NCBI RefSeq assembly: GCF_030269925.1
Contig: NC_085123.1
Span: forward strand, 9,734,001 to 9,798,000
Origin: Bombyx mori
Lineage: Eukaryota; Arthropoda; Insecta; Lepidoptera; Bombycidae
Reading direction: 5' to 3'
Length of the DNA: 64,000 nt
Made by a program: the position numbers and the translations under genes
Notes under the pieces: generated by a model
The model's database searches: none
Told to the model about the DNA's origin: nothing
What the model saw: the letters and a program-made list of their open reading frames with translations, nothing else
Shown: piece after piece, positions 29,229 to 40,253 of the stretch
How the letters are laid out: each line of letters begins with the position of its first letter
Numbering within the stretch: position 1 is the first letter of the stretch

Positions 29229-29987
29229 ATTTAACCAATTTCTAGAAAGTTGCATGTAGATCATTTTTCGAAAAATAAGGCCATAAACAAGTTTCACTTC
29301 TTACGTGTGTACACTAGTACACGCACACATTTTTTTTATTTCAAGTATCCATGACTCATATAAATTGTTAATAAGACTTAGACCTATGTTAGTAGTTATA
29401 TTTACATCACAATGAATTACTGTGGTAACATCCCATGGGAGATGGCACCACAGCGACTCATTTATATACAGTCCAGCCTGCTTGCGATCATGCTCAGGAT
29501 ACTGTTGGAGCTGGCCCTCACTCTGTTTACCAGAGATGCACACCTCTTACGCATGGTAGCGTAAGCTACAATATATAACTATATCAGCCTCTAGTTCCCG
29601 TAGTATAAAGAATACTAGCTTAATGCCAGATATTTGAGTATCATTTTTCCGGATTATTGTTGTATTGTTTCATTAAGGTTTCGGAAATAACCACCTCATA
29701 TAACATAATCAGAAACTCATTAATACACTAATGCTCCTGCGTTTAATTTAAAACAATTTGAACGTACATCAAAGGGCTTCCAACAATAAATTTTAATTTA
29801 GAAACATAGCTCTGAGATTCGACAACGTTAATCTTGTTTAATTAATTAATGTGAAACTTAAATAAATTATCTAAAGCTTTATAGACTTTGTACAAGTAAA
29901 AATAAGACTGATTACTAAGAAATATTGTAGGACCCAAAATATGATTCTCGATTCGTTTAGTTTACATGTTTTATTAACAACAATCTT
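29229..29987. other. AT-rich intergenic DNA, nothing recognised
   Basis: The 80-codon minus frame at 29301-29543 has no recognised motif and is not accepted. Confidence 0.5.
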
Positions 29988-30136
29988 TTTTTTATTGCTT
30001 AGATTCGTGGACGAGCTCACGGCCCAACTATTATTAGGTGGTTACAGAAGCCCGTAGATATCTATAACGTAAATGCTGCATTACACCTTGAGACATGAGT
30101 TCTAAGTTCACTTATTACAGAACAACGGCTGTACTA
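29988..30136 (-). mobile_element. Bm1-type SINE 3' half, interrupted
   Basis: On the minus strand this is the Bm1 3' region: T run, ATTGCTTAGATTCGTGGACG, GTTACAGAAGCCCGTAGATA, CCTTGAGACATGAGTTCTAA and AACAACGGCTGTACTA. Similarity stops exactly where the R1-clade 3' fragment begins. Confidence 0.75.
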
Positions 30137-30435
30137 TTTTTCGGGCAGGGGCCAAACCTCAAATGAGCTGCCCGCGCCTGGGAGGAGAGGGGGCGGGCGT
30201 ATGTGGTACTTGATGATTATTGGAGCTGGAGATGCTTGGAGCAGGCCGCGGGCACATGGATGTTATGGGGCCCTACCCACCAAACGACTCCCCTTGAACC
30301 CTCTCACCCGACTTCCGATCTCCGCCCGGGGTCAGAACCCAGGCAGAGCGGGGGGGTTCTCGCGGTTAACACTACAATCAAACTCGTGGCGTCACCCCTA
30401 AGACATCCGACCGACGGGCCGCATAGAAGGCGAAT
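30137..30435 (-). mobile_element. R1-clade LINE 3' UTR fragment
   Basis: It aligns with the 3' UTR of the 15187 element: TTTTTCGGGCAGGGGCC, CCCACCAAACGACTCCCCT, CACCCGACTTCCGATC and GGTTAACACTACAATCAAAC. Only non-coding 3' sequence is left. It begins inside a Bm1 copy, so it inserted after that SINE. The far boundary is approximate and no duplication was found. Confidence 0.75.
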
Positions 30436-30782
30436 GCCCCATAACACCAGCCAGATGGTGAGGTCTAATAAAGAACGCGGCTTTTGGTAGCTTATACCGC
30501 GCGGCTTATGCCACCCATTACCGAACACTATGGAGGAAAAACACACGTGGTCGCGCTCCTCAGCAGTGAGGGAACGATACCGAAGAATGGTTATTTTAGT
30601 CGGTTTATAGTCGCAATTTTTGTGATAGTCTACTATAAGATATGTGTCATGGGATCAAATAATACGAGCCAATATTCTGAATGGTGTTTATATACGATTG
30701 GGACAAATGTTTGCAGTGCCAGACTAATACAGACTGCCGTTCCAATGTCTATCTCAAAAGCTATTACTAAAAATACGAGTAA
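30436..30782. other. Unassigned sequence
   Basis: The GC-rich part to ~30560 may still belong to the LINE fragment; the rest is AT-rich. No gene is supported. Confidence 0.35.
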
Positions 30783-30912
30783 TCTATACATCTATATATA
30801 TAAATAAAATTGGGGTGTCTGTTTGTAATATTGAAATAATTGCTTTTTACTACATGCATATGAATATAATTATATACGGTACATACACCAAAATAAAATT
30901 TTTTACAATTTT

Positions 30913-30943
<31 letters not shown>

Positions 30944-31163
30944 TCCGGCTAATCTCTCGAACGGCTGGACCGATTTTGACGAGACTTTCACTGGTAGGTA
31001 GCTGATGATATTAGGAGTAACTTACGCTACTTTTTTTTGTGACTAACTTCGCCCCGCAGTGTCATCCTAGGTACGACCATAAACGCGGGTAGGTAACATC
31101 GCGAACTCAGCTATCAATAATAAAATTTAATGTTTCCGAAGCGAAGCGAGGGCGGGTCGCTAG
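30783..31163 (+). mobile_element. Non-autonomous Helitron-like element, copy 4
   Basis: It starts A|TCTATACATC and ends GAGGGCGGGTCGCTAG, a typical Helitron-like 3' end in Lepidoptera, although the next base is G and not T. It contains CGAACGGCTGGACCGATTTT and a GTCT microsatellite at 30913-30940. Confidence 0.65.
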
Positions 31164-31197
31164 GATTAAAATAAAATTATAGATTAATACATAAACA

Positions 31198-31312
31198 TTT
31201 TTTTTAAGTTTTTATATGGAGGGACTGCTGGTAGTCCGGGAGAGTTTCAAACAATCGCTCAAACGCCTTCTAAAGAGCTGATTTGCGAATTATTTGAGCC
31301 GAAGTCACCAGA
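31198..31312 (-). mobile_element. Degenerate Jockey 3' UTR-like fragment
   Basis: The order T run, GGGACTGCTGGTAGTCCGGG, CGCTCAAACGCCTTCTAAAG, GCTGATTTGCGAATTATTTG mirrors the 3' end of the 9691 element (ACTGGTGGCCCGG, CCGAGCGCCTCCGAAGGAG, GCTGCTTCGCGAATGAATC). Divergence is high, so the call is tentative. Confidence 0.45.
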
Positions 31313-34201
31313 ACTCGCCCCAATAGCTTTATTACGTGTAGAACTTCTTGCCATGGCCTACTTGAATGATAACTTACTAGAATCAAATATCGACCTAATT
31401 AATCGGTTAAAATTATCTGAGCAGTATTCTACCCTTTTTATATCAATGATATACTCGTTTTGGTGGATGCCCATAAGATGTAGATCGCTTAAAGAATACA
31501 CTAAAACCAACAAAAATAAAATTCTGTACAGAGTACGTAACAAAAGCGACACTAACAGAAAAAAAAAGCGACAAACGAGAAAAAAAGTGAAAACGTAGGC
31601 ACTCAACAAATATTGTTAGGCACTTTAGGCACTTATCCTCATTCCTCCGGCGATACAGCACATTTCCACGGTACGTTAACATTTACGAGAGAGTGATCCC
31701 CATTGTGATATAAGGACTGAATAATAAACCTCAGGTGTACAATGCTAATGCGGGAATCTTCTAGTGACGGCGCGCACCCCGATTACTTACCGCCGGTATT
31801 TGTAAAGTTACACACTCATTTGTGTGCAGGGAAGAAAACGCCTCAATATATTAATGCAGAGATCTTTACTTTACATAGTATTCTACAGCGGGCTCGTATA
31901 TTTCTTGAAGCACTAATGGATGTGCAAACTCTCCATAATACGTTAATCCGCAAACGACCGCTCTCATCAGTTCTAAAAGAGTAATCAAGATAAATGTACT
32001 ATACATATTTAGAGATCACATTCGTGTTTTTTTTTTAAATATAATTTACCTAGCTCCACGCCCCACCAACTAGAGCCCATAGACGTCACAATGCGATGAG
32101 ACAGCAGTAACCTTGAGACATGAGGTCGAAATCTAAATTGTATTGTAAGTTCCATCCTTTAAGCCATATGTTTCGCGATATTAATAGACAAGATGGCGGT
32201 ACCCATAATATAAATAAATAAATACTGATTGGCGATCAATGGGCCGCTAGAATGCTCAGATAATATTGCAAATCGATATATAGGTAAATCAGGTAAATAA
32301 AGTTGCTTACTAGTCTGGGTCGAAAAACGGTGAAATTTAAAAAAAAAAAGTTTCATCTTACGCCTACCAACAAAATATAACTGCCATTACCATACATTAC
32401 AATATTAGTTCTTTAGGATTTTAAGAAATATTTAATTGTAGCCGGCTTTTTTCTTCTTTTTCAAATCAAAATTATCATTATTAGTAATCTAGGAGCCTTT
32501 AAAAACTGCAACTGGAAGTATAATTTGCATTCCGTATAACCTCGTGGTTCGCTAGCGGGAACGCTCACGATGTAAACGTTACTCAGATTTCATTTTCTCC
32601 TTTTACCTCTTATTCTTTACACATGTTTTGCATTTTTCAGTCCATTCTAAAACTGTAAGGGAACCTAACGAATTTTGTTTTCTTTTGAATCTCCATTCTG
32701 TTCGTGCTAGCATAATATGAAACAGAGATTTTCAAACAACACATATTCAACGAATGATTCCCATTGATTGATCTTTGAACAAGTTAAATGTGAATTTAAG
32801 AAATCACCGATAACAATGTTTAAAAACCGAACGATATAATTTAGTTTTGATACAGTTTTGATACAGAACTTAACCTATTTATAGATATTTCGAGAATATT
32901 CTATTAAAAAAAAAAACGTACGCTATAAAATTTAGTAAATGACACTACAATCAACTTTAGATTACAGTTCCTGGTAACGGCCCGTAAATAAAAGATAAAA
33001 TACTGAGCCCGCAAAACGGCGATGTCATCAAACCGGGCGTATATTGTTCCGATTGCCCAATAATGGAAGTAATTTAGTTTCTCGCAGATAGCGTTATTAA
33101 ACGATAAATTCCGATGGCTTCGAGTACCGAAAACGCTTACACGAATCGGTTTTTAGCCAGTGATACGCACTTAATTTATCCTTTGTGAATTTATTATTGC
33201 GGATCGCAGGCAGCTCGCCACAGAAAGAGTTATCCGAGCGATAAATAATCCGGTGAGATCTTTTTGTCGTTACGACAACATTCCGACGCGGAAATTTAGC
33301 TCCGGTATTTGAATATGTGCCTTTTAATGTTTCTTTCACTCGCTTGTTCCGTAAAATATTAAGTCTTGTGACGACTATGATATAATGTATGGGCTTTGTG
33401 AAATTTCACCAAAAATACTTAATTTGTTATTTAAAATATTGCGCTGAACCGTTACAATCTTCTATGGACGGGCCAAAATATCTTGTTTGACAATAGTCTA
33501 TCCTACTAAGCTTCATCAAATACGATGGCTTTATATTCCGAACTGCTGTTTCTTCTATCATGCATTGGTAGTGTAAGTATTGTGCCTATCATTAAATTAC
33601 TCTTCATTATAATTTATATATTGAGTACTCATAGTAGAAGATGATGTGACCCTGCACGGATTCTATACTGTGCATTTCTTTTTTCTGCAATGAAGCAATA
33701 AATAATCAATTGTAGTCTGAAGGGCTGGGTATATATTATTCTGTCGCAACATTTATCACATCAGAACTTTTGTTCTATGCACCGAGGCGAACGCGGAGTT
33801 CTTATGTTTTATTTTAAAGCTGTTTTAGTTTGACCTTTCAAAACTGAAGGTTGGGTATGCAGCCGAACATTATTATATACGAAATTTTATACAAGGAAGA
33901 AGATAGACAATTTTTAAAGGGAATGTATTTTTTGTACATGTATTATATTTTTGTACATGTATTGTATTTAGAATGAACTAAACCCATGTTAAACATGTTT
34001 TGTGTGAAATTAAATTCTAGCATGTATTTGTATACCTATATTGTTTATTATCTGTCTATTTTTATTTAAGTTGATACAATTTGTTCTTTTAATACTTAAA
34101 ACTGTGGCGGAAATCTCTTTAAATAAGTATGTATGTATGTTTATTACCTTTTTATATGTTAATTATTGAAAATTCTAAGTATACCAAAATTCACATATTT
34201 T
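31313..34201. other. Long AT-rich intergenic stretch with a degenerate SINE
   Basis: At about 32025-32140 a T run, AGAGCCCATAGACGTC and CCTTGAGACATGAGGTCGAA suggest an old minus-strand Bm1-like copy. A weak plus-strand echo is near 33640-33780. The overlapping frames at 31353-31610 are low-complexity (Lys/Arg/Thr-rich) and not accepted. Nothing else was recognised. Confidence 0.45.
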
Positions 34202-34590
34202 TTAAGCTATTTCATAGCTTCTATCGCGGGCCTTGAGTGCGGTGACTGAATCAAGAAATTCCGTAACGAAAATAACCCGACACCCCCACTACGCTTACTA
34301 TGTAGCTCGCGTTCAACACATTCACAAGTTGCGCTTGTGTAGTGTTTGTGAATAAGCGCGCGGCGTGAAAAGTATGAAAAGTCTGCCCATCTCTCCCTCG
34401 CGCGGTCTAGGTTATGAGTGTGAAGGGGACAGTTAATGTTTTGCTTTTGTTAATGTTTATAAATATAGCATGGTCTTATTTTATTGTTGTTTTAATATTA
34501 AATTATTATTGTCGATTTATAATTGCATAAGTTGATAAAAAATGCTATGCAATAGCTTTATCGCGGCAGTCTCCGAGTGCCACACGTGTT
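34202..34590. mobile_element. MITE-like repeat, copy 1
   Basis: It matches 39232-39600 over its whole length: ATCGCGGGCCTTGAGTGCGG, AAATTCCGTAACGAAAA, GTAGTGTTTGTGAATAAGCG and GAGTGTGAAGGGGACAGTTA. The ends carry an inverted AAGCTATT[G/T]CAT[A/G]GC near the left and GCTATGCAATAGCTT near the right. No coding capacity. The exact termini and superfamily are not determined. Confidence 0.7.
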
Positions 34591-34661
34591 TTTTTTTTTC
34601 ATTTCAATTATTTTTCTCTCTCACTCTCAATTCTTCTTTTCAAGTCTGGAAAATAGTTCTA

Positions 34662-34752
34662 TATGTCTATGGGCTCCAGTAACCACTTAACACCAGGTGG
34701 GCTGTGAGCTCGTCCACCCATCTAAGCAATAAAAAAAAAAAAAAAAAAAAAG
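34662..34752 (+). mobile_element. Bm1-type SINE, 3' end only
   Basis: It has ATGTCTATGGGCTCCAGTAA, CACCAGGTGGGCTGTGAGCT and CATCTAAGCAATAAAA plus a long A run. It is strongly 5'-truncated but nearly unmutated, so it is young. Confidence 0.9.
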
Positions 34753-35847
34753 CGATAAGACTGTCCATCGTACTGTTATTTGTTATTACAAACGTTCTTT
34801 TTATGAATTATTTTGGTCTACTATAAAACAATCTCTCTCTCTATCAACTTCAATAAATAGTTTGATGTACTTTGCCACTTCCGACGAAGAACTATTGTAA
34901 TTGTTTGACAGTTTTATGGAAGAGCCATATTGATATAATCGCGTCACAGATTGTTTTTATTAGTTTTCGGAGTAGCAGTTATACTACTACATTGGCCGTC
35001 AATCTGATCTTCGCTTATTTTCTTTCTGGGTATGGATACCTACATATACTTTTGTGGTTGATATTGAGCAGTTATGGAGACTACAAAATTAAAACTAATA
35101 CCATGTTGAAACTTAACTAATTCCAGTCTCGTATAAGATAGTTAATAGATAAGATAGTGGCTTCGCGGCATAAATAGGCAGAAAATACTTATTGGGGATA
35201 ACAATAGGACTTAAAGCGAACCACATGTAAGTTTAATATTCCAGAAAAAACCCAACGAAACCTATAAAATGTTCTGGCTCTTGGATGGAAATTTCCGTTC
35301 AATGATTTTTTATAAGCGGTACTTGAAATACAAAGAAGTGTTTATAAGGTTTCTGAGTTATTCTTAAATGAATGTTACAAAAATTTCCGCTCCCGTCATT
35401 TCCCTCCCGTTCATCCCGGTTTTTAATTATAATTCTGCTACATAAAAAAATACTTACTGTTTATTTTTATTACCAAGGCTCATATAGTCTTATTTTCATT
35501 CAAGTCATTCTAAGTATGTATAATGAAAACTTCTTTTAATTCTAGTTCTAAAGTCAACAGAGAACAAAAACTTTGCTAAACTTATAAAATATCTATCTAA
35601 ATATCTAAACCAATGCTGTATTTAGTCGACAACAGTGTATAGACTAATATACTCGAAGTCAGGCTACCAGTACATATTGAAACAGTAAACAAGCCAACTA
35701 TAAAATTCCATACGTTATTTACAGTTTATCTCCGGCAAGTTTGTTCTTGCGACAACGTTGTATTAAACAATAAAAGTTTGTATTCCGCCATTATTATTCT
35801 TTATTTTGAAACTGTTTCCAAAAACTGTTAATTCATTAACATTTAAC
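34753..35847. other. AT-rich intergenic DNA, nothing recognised
   Basis: The 82-codon frame at 34872-35120 shows no motif. No repeats were matched. Confidence 0.5.
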
Positions 35848-36120
35848 AGCCGTCTGGTGTAGTGGTACGTGACATGGTCACTACACAAGGTGGTCGCGGG
35901 TTCGAATTCCGTCAAGGGAAGATATTTGTATGATAAAAAAAATTATATAAAATGTCTTTACCAGGGTTATGGATGTATATTAAAATATATGTACGTGTAT
36001 AATAAAAATCTTACATTTATTTCCGTTATTTGGTACCTGTAACACAAGTTCTTTACGAACTTACCACGGGACCAGTTAACGTGGCGTGATCGTTAGTAAA
36101 TACGTATATATTTATATTTA
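35848..36120 (+). mobile_element. Second type of tRNA-derived SINE
   Basis: The head resembles a tRNA gene: TGGTGTAGTGGTACGTGA (A box region) and GCGGGTTCGAATTCC (B box), 60-70 bp downstream of the start. A non-tRNA body follows (GGTACCTGTAACACAAG, ACCACGGGACCAG, GATCGTTAGTAAATA). The body is unlike Bm1. A single copy is seen here. The anticodon stem is not preserved, so it is not a working tRNA gene. Confidence 0.75.
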
Positions 36121-36258
36121 TAGCAAATATATATTTATATATTAAGGAATAGAAGTGGTCCTTCGTAAATAGATTCGAAGATGTTTTTCAAAATTACCGC
36201 GTAAAGTTTAGGAATAGCGATTGAACTGATACTAATAGTATAGATGCGTCGTTGTAGT

Positions 36259-36535
36259 TCGACAGTCTTGGTTGGAAACGAACATTTCGGACTTCATCAG
36301 AGCTAAAGACTGGCCGTCGTCTAGTCCCGATCTTAATCCGCTGGATTATGATTTATGCTCAGTTCTAGAGAGTACGGCTTGCTCTACACGCCATGATAAT
36401 TTGGAGTCCCTAAAACAATCCGTACGATTGGCAGTGAATTTTTTTCCCATAGAAAGAGTGCGTGCTTCTATTGATAACTGGCCTCAACGTTTAAAGGACT
36501 GTATTGCAGCCAATGGAGACCACTTCGAATAAGCT
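36259..36535 (+). pseudogene. Tc1/mariner-superfamily transposase C-terminal fragment
   Basis: It encodes SWLETNISDFIRAKDWPSSS, PDLNPLDYDLCSVLE, NLESLKQSVRLAV and RASIDNWPQRLKDCI to a TAA at 36532, the complete C-terminus of an IS630-Tc1-mariner transposase whose third catalytic acidic residue is in NPLDY. There is no upstream half. The related minus-strand piece is at 18660-18827, and the relatedness shows a decayed DNA-transposon family different from the mariner at 5354. Confidence 0.82.
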
Positions 36536-37124
36536 TTTTATACTTTAAATTGTTTTATATTTATGTATTAAAATAACACACTGTCGAAGTAATAAATGTT
36601 ATTTGCCATAGAATTTTTTTGTTTTCCTTTGTAACAGTATTTATGGCCAGACTAAGTATATACCTAAATCTACAGCGGATTTTACAGATGTTCCGTTATA
36701 AATACTGAGCCATGCATCTGATTGACTTGAAACTCGGTATCCATGTAGAAAATATATGTACTTAATGGATAGGCTAATAATTATATAAGTGTTGGACTCC
36801 CTAATAGTAATGACCATAAATAATAATGTTAATTTTAAATGCCCAGCGAAGCAAGTGAGTACGACTAGTCTAATCCTAAAATCAACGAATAGCCATTGGA
36901 ATTCGCTGCATACGGGCTGCGCAGGACTAGTCATTATAATGAACCTTGGCAGAGACCACTGTCTAGCAGTGAACGTCTATGAGACGATGATTTCTGTTTT
37001 TTTTTTTTTGTTTCATCGGTTTGCGGTTACTATATTAAACTTACCCAATGAATAAATAAATAAATAGGGGATCATGAAATGAATCATCTGTAGCTTGAAG
37101 TCTTCATAATATATTCTTGTCCAA
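36536..37124. other. AT-rich intergenic DNA, nothing recognised
   Basis: The first ~70 bp may be the 3' end of the transposon above. The rest is unassigned. Confidence 0.4.
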
Positions 37125-37243
37125 ACGGTAGGCAGCGGTTTGGTTCTGCCCCTGGATTTGCTGAAGTCCATGTGCGATGGTAACCACTCACCATCAGATG
37201 GGCCGTATGTTCGTCTGCCTACAAAGGCAATAAAAAAAACCGG
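37125..37243 (+). mobile_element. Lepidopteran SINE-like repeat, family B, copy 4
   Basis: AACGGTAGGCAGCGGTTTGG, TTGCTGAAGTCCATG, ACCACTCACCATCAGATGGG and GCCTACAAAGGCAATAAAA place it in family B, plus orientation, with a short A tail. Confidence 0.75.
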
Positions 37244-38008
37244 TTTATATTAGAGTGAACTTTACAAAATAACAGCAGTGATACAATTAACAATAGTCTA
37301 CAATTTACGAAAACACATAATCGATTTACGTAAATAATTAGCTAGGAATTAACCTCAATAAATTTTTGAGTTTTGAAATCGATGTATATGGTATTCTGTT
37401 TCATTCACTTCGTTTTGATATCAGTGACCTAAAGTGCAGTTTACCGTTACAAATTTTATATCATAAACGTTTTCAATCTTCGATCCTACTAGACGCTACG
37501 GCAGGTAATCCCATAAAGCAGTCAGGAAGCGTTCGCTTTCAGAAACTTCATAATACTGTTATATTCTTCGCTAGGAGCAGATAACTGGGGCAAAATAGTT
37601 ATTGGCGAAACTGCGATCAAAGGGATTAGGTGTCTTTCTTTGGTGCGCTTACCCGTACATAATTCAACATTTCAAACTTATACGAGTACCTACATAATAT
37701 AATCTCAACTAAACCGGGAATAGGCTTATAATTATTTGTTACGGCTGTTTTTTTGGTGAAGTTTCGTAAATATTTGGTATACATGTAGTTTAAATCTACT
37801 GAGATTTATACATATTTTATCATTACATTTAAAAAAAGTATACTCAGCGAGCTACTTTATTTAAAAAAAAAACAACGATTTTGTTAAATACGATGCTACA
37901 TAATATTATGGTTGCAATAATGGTAGCAATTAAGGTTTTATATTATATATATTATATTATATATATTATATTATATAATATATTATATGTATATAGGTAT
38001 TATAATAT
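37244..38008. other. AT-rich intergenic DNA with an AT palindrome
   Basis: A TATTATATATA-type alternating tract at 37938-37996 can fold on itself and sits directly before a SINE A tail. The 72-codon frame at 37366-37584 has no recognised motif. Confidence 0.5.
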
Positions 38009-38250
38009 TTTTTTTATTGCTTAGATGGATTGTCGAGCTCGCAGCCCACATGGTGTTAAGTGGTTACTGCAGACATCTACAACGTAAATGCGCCACCCAC
38101 CTTGAGATATAAGTTCTAAGATCACTACAATTACAACGGCTGTCCTACCCTTCAAACCGAAACGCATTACTGCTTCACGGCAGAAATACGCAGGGAGGTG
38201 GTACCTACCCGCGCGGACTCACAAGAGGTCCTACCACCAGTGAATTATAT
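38009..38250 (-). mobile_element. Bm1-type SINE, 3' half
   Basis: Minus orientation: T run, ATTGCTTAGATGGATTG, CTACAACGTAAATGCGCCAC, GAAACGCATTACTGCTTCAC and GACTCACAAGAGGTCCTACC. It is truncated before the tRNA-like head. Confidence 0.88.
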
Positions 38251-39231
38251 TGCGACTTTTGATTCGCTATTGGACTACTTGTAATTTTTGTGCCGGGCGT
38301 TTTGTAATGTTTTTACGTATTGTGAAAGTTCGGACAGCTGCTGGACAGTAAAGCTCAAGTAACTGTAGCCCGTAGACATCAAATGTGAATACCGTCATTG
38401 AGTAGAGACATGAAGTCGAATGATATCAATAGAATGCAGTGAGTGCCTATCTATAAGTTGATTTGTAGATCTGAGTATATAAATGAAGCAACAGTGAATA
38501 GTTTTGTATTATCCTTGTATACTTCCTCATTTTGGCGTGATTGAGCAACAAATATTTGCATAGATTCTTTCACAGTTATTGTAGATTATAATACTTGCAA
38601 AATACATTTAACTTTTGCATTAAAGCTGATTGAACATTGTTGTTGCTTCTAGAAGTGTCATAGTTAAAATTAGCCCATCTAATTGCGGGAATTTAGCCTA
38701 CTAAAGAACCTCTGTTTCTACTAGAGTCCCCCATAATGTGGAGTAATAATCCGATGATTCGAGAACAATCACAATCAGCACCAAAAAAGAAGGTGTGTTT
38801 GTGTGTTTGATCTTACATGGAAAATGTACCGTTTTGCCTGTCGCTATAACTTATATATCCCATTTTTCAATACTCACAAAATATCAGCGAAAATAAATTT
38901 TCCTGTACACGCTGCTGACATAAATGTACTCATAATTAAGTTTTATTACAACTACTGCATAATAATTGTTCTAAAAGATAAGCGCCAATATTGTTCTCGG
39001 AAGATTCATTGCCTCTTCGGTCTAGGAGCAGAAGCGAACAATAAAATAACTTTCCACGGTTAATCTCTTGTAATTAATTGTAACATAAATTACCGAAACA
39101 ATTTGTCGAAAAAAATAAATCACGAACCGTGTTTTGTGAGCAAGTGGAATTTCGAATTATTATCATCTTTATTGTTATTTAACACAAAAAGCCAAACTAC
39201 TACTAAGATTTAAAAGTTATGTCAAGCAACT
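38251..39231. other. AT-rich intergenic DNA, nothing recognised
   Basis: There is a faint Bm1-like echo at ~38362-38415. The frame at 38803-39063 is not supported by any motif. Confidence 0.4.
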
Positions 39232-39600
39232 TTTAAGCTATTGCATGGCTTTTATCGCGGGCCTTGAGCGCGGCGACCGAATCGTGAAATTCCGTAACGA
39301 AAAAAACCTAACACCCCTCACTCCGCCTACCATGTAGTTCGCGTTCAACATACTCACACGTTGCGCTTCTGTAGTGTTTGTGAATAAGCGCGTGGCGTGA
39401 CGTCACACTGCATGCGCATCATGAAAAGTCTGTCCATCTCTCTCTCGCGCGGTCTATCTTATGAGTGTGAAGGGGACAGTTAAGGTTTTACTTTTATTAA
39501 TGTTTAATATCATTAAATTATCATTGTCTAATTATAATTGCATAAGTTGATAAAAATGCTATGCAATAGCTTTACCGCGGCAGTTCCCGAGTGCCACACA
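39232..39600. mobile_element. MITE-like repeat, copy 2
   Basis: It is homologous to 34202-34590 from AAGCTATTGCATGGC to GCTATGCAATAGCTTTACCG. It includes GTGACGTCACACTGCATGCG, absent from copy 1, and lacks some AT-rich sequence that copy 1 has. Confidence 0.7.
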
Positions 39601-39839
39601 TTTTTTTGTTGTAAAGGGATCCGGTGTTTAGCTCCCTAAATAAAAGAAAAAACATTGAATATCCATTAGACTATTTATGTTGTATTACATCGCATCATAT
39701 CTATGTTTGTTAATAAAACTATTATCTTATAACGATATGGATGTTTCCTTACTTTCATTTTTTATACAGAAAACATAAAATCCCATTCTGCGGAATTCTT
39801 TTCGTGTCAACAACATTAGATGTAGCTGTGAAATGACAT

Positions 39840-39946
39840 CCCCACCGAATGTAGTTCCGCCTTGTCGTGGCGGTGGGGCTTAAGCGTGCATCCCTAAAAT
39901 CGCGTGCAGAGGAATCTGTGTGGGACGCCGCGACTAAGAGAACTGC
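39840..39946 (+). ncRNA. Candidate HDV-like self-cleaving ribozyme at the element 5' end
   Basis: By hand: P1 CCCCACC (39840-39846) pairs with GGUGGGG (39872-39878), 7 bp; P3 GCC (39859-39861) pairs with GGC (39869-39871) around a 7-nt L3; P2 GUAGUUC (39851-39857) pairs with GAACUGC (39940-39946), 7 bp with one wobble. P4 lies between (GCG and UCCC pairing with GGGACGC; inner CAGA-GGAA-UCUG with a GNRA-type loop). The J4/2 segment is CUAAGA with candidate catalytic C39934, as in the antigenomic HDV ribozyme. The nested double pseudoknot order and strand lengths are those of the HDV class. P1 starts at the first base after the target-site duplication, so cleavage would release the exact RNA 5' end. 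P1.1 is not clear. Confidence 0.78.
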
Positions 39947-40253
39947 GCCCAGCTCTCCTCGGCCGCCTTCGCATTCTGCGGGGGATGCCTTGAGAGGGAG
40001 CGAGGGACCTTCTCCCCACGCCCTTTGCACTGACAAAGAGTTCCATTCTGGGGATGAGGGGTTGGTTCTCGGGAGCCTGGTGAGCCAGCGGCACTTTGGT
40101 GTCTTCCGGCTGCGGGTTGCCATGTCCCCGGCTTCGGCTACAGGGGAAGGCCTTCCAGATATGGGAGGTACCGGTTCGCCGGCGTGGCTCCGCACCGCGT
40201 TGTGGGCGATGGACAGGCTTCGGCCACCGTCGGCCAAACCGTAAACCCCAGTC

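Noticed and set aside
31353..31610. Overlapping plus and minus frames of ~80 codons
   Set aside because: Low-complexity, overlapping on opposite strands, with no recognisable motif.
35848..35930. Possible tRNA gene
   Set aside because: The A and B box regions are tRNA-like, but the acceptor and anticodon stems do not close and a SINE body follows; it is better read as a SINE head.
37938..37996. Possible replication origin or attachment site from an AT palindrome
   Set aside because: It is a simple TA/TTA alternating tract, common in this AT-rich DNA, with no supporting element.
39824..39840. 28S rDNA or telomeric insertion site for the R1-clade element
   Set aside because: The flanks contain neither rRNA sequence nor TTAGG repeats; they are AT-rich unique DNA.
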